DNA from: a virus | Strand: one strand, 5' to 3' | Virus record (IMG/VR): IMGVR_UViG_3300025141_008865 | Coordinates: 1-30,620 of that record | DNA: 30,620 bases | Shown here: piece after piece, positions 29,061 to 30,620 of the stretch | How the letters are laid out: each line of letters starts with the position of its first letter | How positions within the stretch are numbered: position 1 is the first letter of the stretch | Program-made: the position numbers and the translations under genes | The notes under the pieces: generated by a model | The model's input: the letters and a program-made list of their open reading frames with translations, nothing else | Databases searched by the model: none | Told to the model about the DNA's origin: nothing

Positions 29061-29120
29061 CCCCCACCAGGCGCCACAAAAAAAAAAGCCAAATAAATCC
29101 AACAAAATGAGCCTTTTTGC

Positions 29121-29149
29121 TGATTACTGGGTTGCATATCTGCTACAAT
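29121..29149 (+). promoter_or_regulatory. Extended -10 promoter of rightward unit A
   Basis: TGcTACAAT (29141-29149) is a near-consensus extended -10. The -35 region (TGATTA, 29121-29126, 17-nt spacer) is weak, as is common for extended -10 promoters. It lies 40 nt before the DpdA-like gene, in an AT-rich gap, and would drive the unit across the contig junction to the terminator at 3065-3107. Confidence 0.6.
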
Positions 29150-29189
29150 CTAACCGCGGGCAAGGGGCTCGCGAAGGAGTGACAGCAAA

Positions 29190-30476
29190 ATGACCACCAA
29201 CGAAACAACAAGAACCGCGACACGAACCACAGAGGCCACCGCCACCACCGGCGAGGCTGTGAGCTGCCTGGCACACGCTCAGGATCAGGTGATTCAGGTA
29301 AGAGGCAAGCAGGTCTCTCGCCAGAACGTCCTCGACTCCATCGCCGTCTGTGAGAGCGTTGGCAGGTTGGCCTTCCTCTCTGACAATGGATACGGGGATT
29401 CCACCCGCTACCATCTGCGCCATGACGGTCGCTCTTATCCGTCCAAGGCGATCCTTGGCGTAGCCGCGGGTCTGAGTCCTGCCGACTTCTTCGGCGGTGC
29501 AGCTCACACCGTCGCCCAGCTCGCTCGTCTCGGCTTCCACGTTCGCAACAGCGACACGGGCGAGATCGTAGACCCGAGCCTCGACGGACTGCGCCGCCGC
29601 TGTCTCTCCGAGGGCTTGGATGTCGGGACCACCGCGTGGCCCGAGTCGCCCGTCGCACCTGCCGCATATTTCGCATCAGGCTCCAACCGTGTCGGAGAGA
29701 TCCGAGGACTATCCAAGGCAGGAGCAGACGTAGGCGTCGCAGCGAACGAAATCTCCCCAGCCGCAGAGGCTGCCCTCGTCGAGCTCGCAGGGTCAGACGT
29801 TCAGGTGTTCGTCGATTCTGGCGCATTCTCAGAGGTGAGCTTCGGAGCCAATGGCGCCGAGATCGTCAAGCCCATTACCCCCGCTGGCTGGGAGCGAGTC
29901 CTCGCCCTCTACGCTCGCCTCGGTCGTGCGCTCGGCTCCCAGCTCTGGATCGTCGCACCCGATTGCGTCGGACATCAGGACATAACGCTGGAGCGCCTCG
30001 CCCTCTACGCCACAGACGTTAGAGCGCTTCACGCCTCCGGCGTTCACGTCCTCGTCCCCGTCCAAAAGGGCGAGCTCTCACAAGCCGCCTTCGCCGCGAA
30101 GATAGACGCCGCCCTCGGCTTCACGAGCTGGATACCCGCCATGCCCTGCAAGAAGGCAGCCACGACCGCCGCCGAGGTCGCGGACTTCCTGACGACCCGC
30201 AAGCCGGACCACGTTCACCTGCTCGGCTTGGGCATCCGCTCCCGCAAGCTCGAAGCCTACCTCGCACCATTCACCGACAGCCTCGCCTCTGTGTCCTTGG
30301 ATTCCTGCTGGATCACCGCCAACGTCGGCAGGACAAGCGGACCAAAGGGCGGCCCTCGCAAGCTGACAGCCGCCAGAGACATCGCCAAGAGCGTCACCGG
30401 ACTCGACGGCGGCGCCAAGGTTATCGAACTCGCAATATACACCTGCCTCGCAGGTTCAGGACTGACCGCAAAGTAA
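29190..30476 (+). CDS. ScoMcrA-head / DpdA-like transglycosylase fusion
   Basis: 428 aa, two domains. Residues about 41-120 (SRQNVLDSIAVCESVGRLAF, YHLRHDGRSYPSKAILGVA, PADFFGGAAHTVAQLARLGF) match by eye the ScoMcrA-like N-terminal head domain known from modification-dependent endonucleases. Residues about 155-428 resemble the tRNA-guanine transglycosylase fold of DpdA proteins, which exchange guanine in DNA for 7-deazaguanines: DSGAFS (209-214, like DSGGF), APDCVG (256-261), VPVQKGE (289-295), LLGLGIRS (344-351) and LDSCW (370-374, likely nucleophile Asp371). The CxC zinc site of true tRNA enzymes is not seen. AAGGAG precedes ATG 29190. No deazaguanine synthesis genes are present, so a host precursor would be needed. 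Confidence 0.75.
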   Translation: MTTNETTRTATRTTEATATTGEAVSCLAHAQDQVIQVRGKQVSRQNVLDSIAVCESVGRLAFLSDNGYGDSTRYHLRHDGRSYPSKAILGVAAGLSPADFFGGAAHTVAQLARLGFHVRNSDTGEIVDPSLDGLRRRCLSEGLDVGTTAWPESPVAPAAYFASGSNRVGEIRGLSKAGADVGVAANEISPAAEAALVELAGSDVQVFVDSGAFSEVSFGANGAEIVKPITPAGWERVLALYARLGRALGSQLWIVAPDCVGHQDITLERLALYATDVRALHASGVHVLVPVQKGELSQAAFAAKIDAALGFTSWIPAMPCKKAATTAAEVADFLTTRKPDHVHLLGLGIRSRKLEAYLAPFTDSLASVSLDSCWITANVGRTSGPKGGPRKLTAARDIAKSVTGLDGGAKVIELAIYTCLAGSGLTAK

Positions 30477-30484
30477 ACCGCAAC

Positions 30485-30620
30485 CAAAGGAGTGAGACCA
30501 TGAGCAATGACAAGGCAGCAATCCGAGACCTGGAGGACAGGCTGGCGGCGGCGCTCCGCATGATCAGCCAACTAAAGGCGCAGGCCAAGTATCACGACGC
30601 ATGCGCGATACCTGCCGCAC
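30485..30620. repeat. Right copy of terminal direct repeat
   Basis: Repeats bases 1-137 with one base missing. It includes the start (ATG 30500) and first 40 codons of the same small gene that is complete at 17-244. The SD here reads AAGGAGTGAGACC, identical in form to the one at 262-273, so this copy is probably the correct one. Confidence 0.95.

Noticed and set aside
29076-29120. Terminator between the sigma-like gene and the DpdA-like gene
   Set aside because: The A-run and T-run do not flank a complementary stem (GCC faces GCC), so no hairpin forms.

Overview
The window reads as one complete double-stranded DNA phage genome of about 30.5 kb, opened at an arbitrary point. Bases 12-137 recur exactly at 30495-30620, so the contig closes into a circle or is a circularly permuted, terminally redundant genome with a unit length of about 30,483 bp. 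The sequence is GC-rich with strong AAGGAG-type ribosome binding sites. A TerS/TerL/portal/scaffold/capsid/tail-tube/tape-measure order with a lambda-like G/GT frameshift and no sheath gene points to a siphovirus (long non-contractile tail). A two-helix holin and an Rz-like membrane protein suggest a Gram-negative host, but the host cannot be named. I see no integrase, no recognisable CI-type repressor, no tRNA and no CRISPR array.

Layout. (1) Rightward unit A crosses the contig ends. It starts at an extended -10 promoter near 29144 and runs 29190-30476 (DpdA/TGT-like protein with a ScoMcrA-like head domain), two small genes, an SNF2-like helicase (504-1871), a DNA methyltransferase (1856-2800) and an HTH protein (2797-2982), ending at a very good terminator (3065-3107). 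(2) A promoter overlapping that terminator drives a zinc-finger miniprotein and a Mu F/SPP1 gp7-like minor head protein (3142-4396). (3) Leftward unit: one polycistron of about 22 kb from 26259 down to a terminator at 4428-4395. It contains replication (HTH, initiator, helicase-loader-like), small accessory genes and a PD-(D/E)XK nuclease, packaging (TerS, TerL), head, connector and tail genes, then a membrane/lysis cluster. Genes are coupled by ATGA, TAATG or GTGA junctions. (4) Rightward unit B: 26352-28580, an unknown acidic protein, a YqaJ exonuclease and a RecT annealase, closed by a terminator at 28739-28790, followed by a sigma-region-4-like HTH gene.

How it fits together. The initiator and loader probably recruit the host DnaB, since no phage helicase of that class is present. 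A regular array of inverted 6-mers inside the initiator gene is a candidate origin. YqaJ plus RecT give recombination, possibly for concatemer formation. Unit A looks like a DNA-modification or counter-restriction module. The most novel item is the 428-aa fusion of a ScoMcrA-type head domain to a DpdA-like base-exchange domain, co-transcribed with a helicase and a methyltransferase. No endolysin could be recognised.
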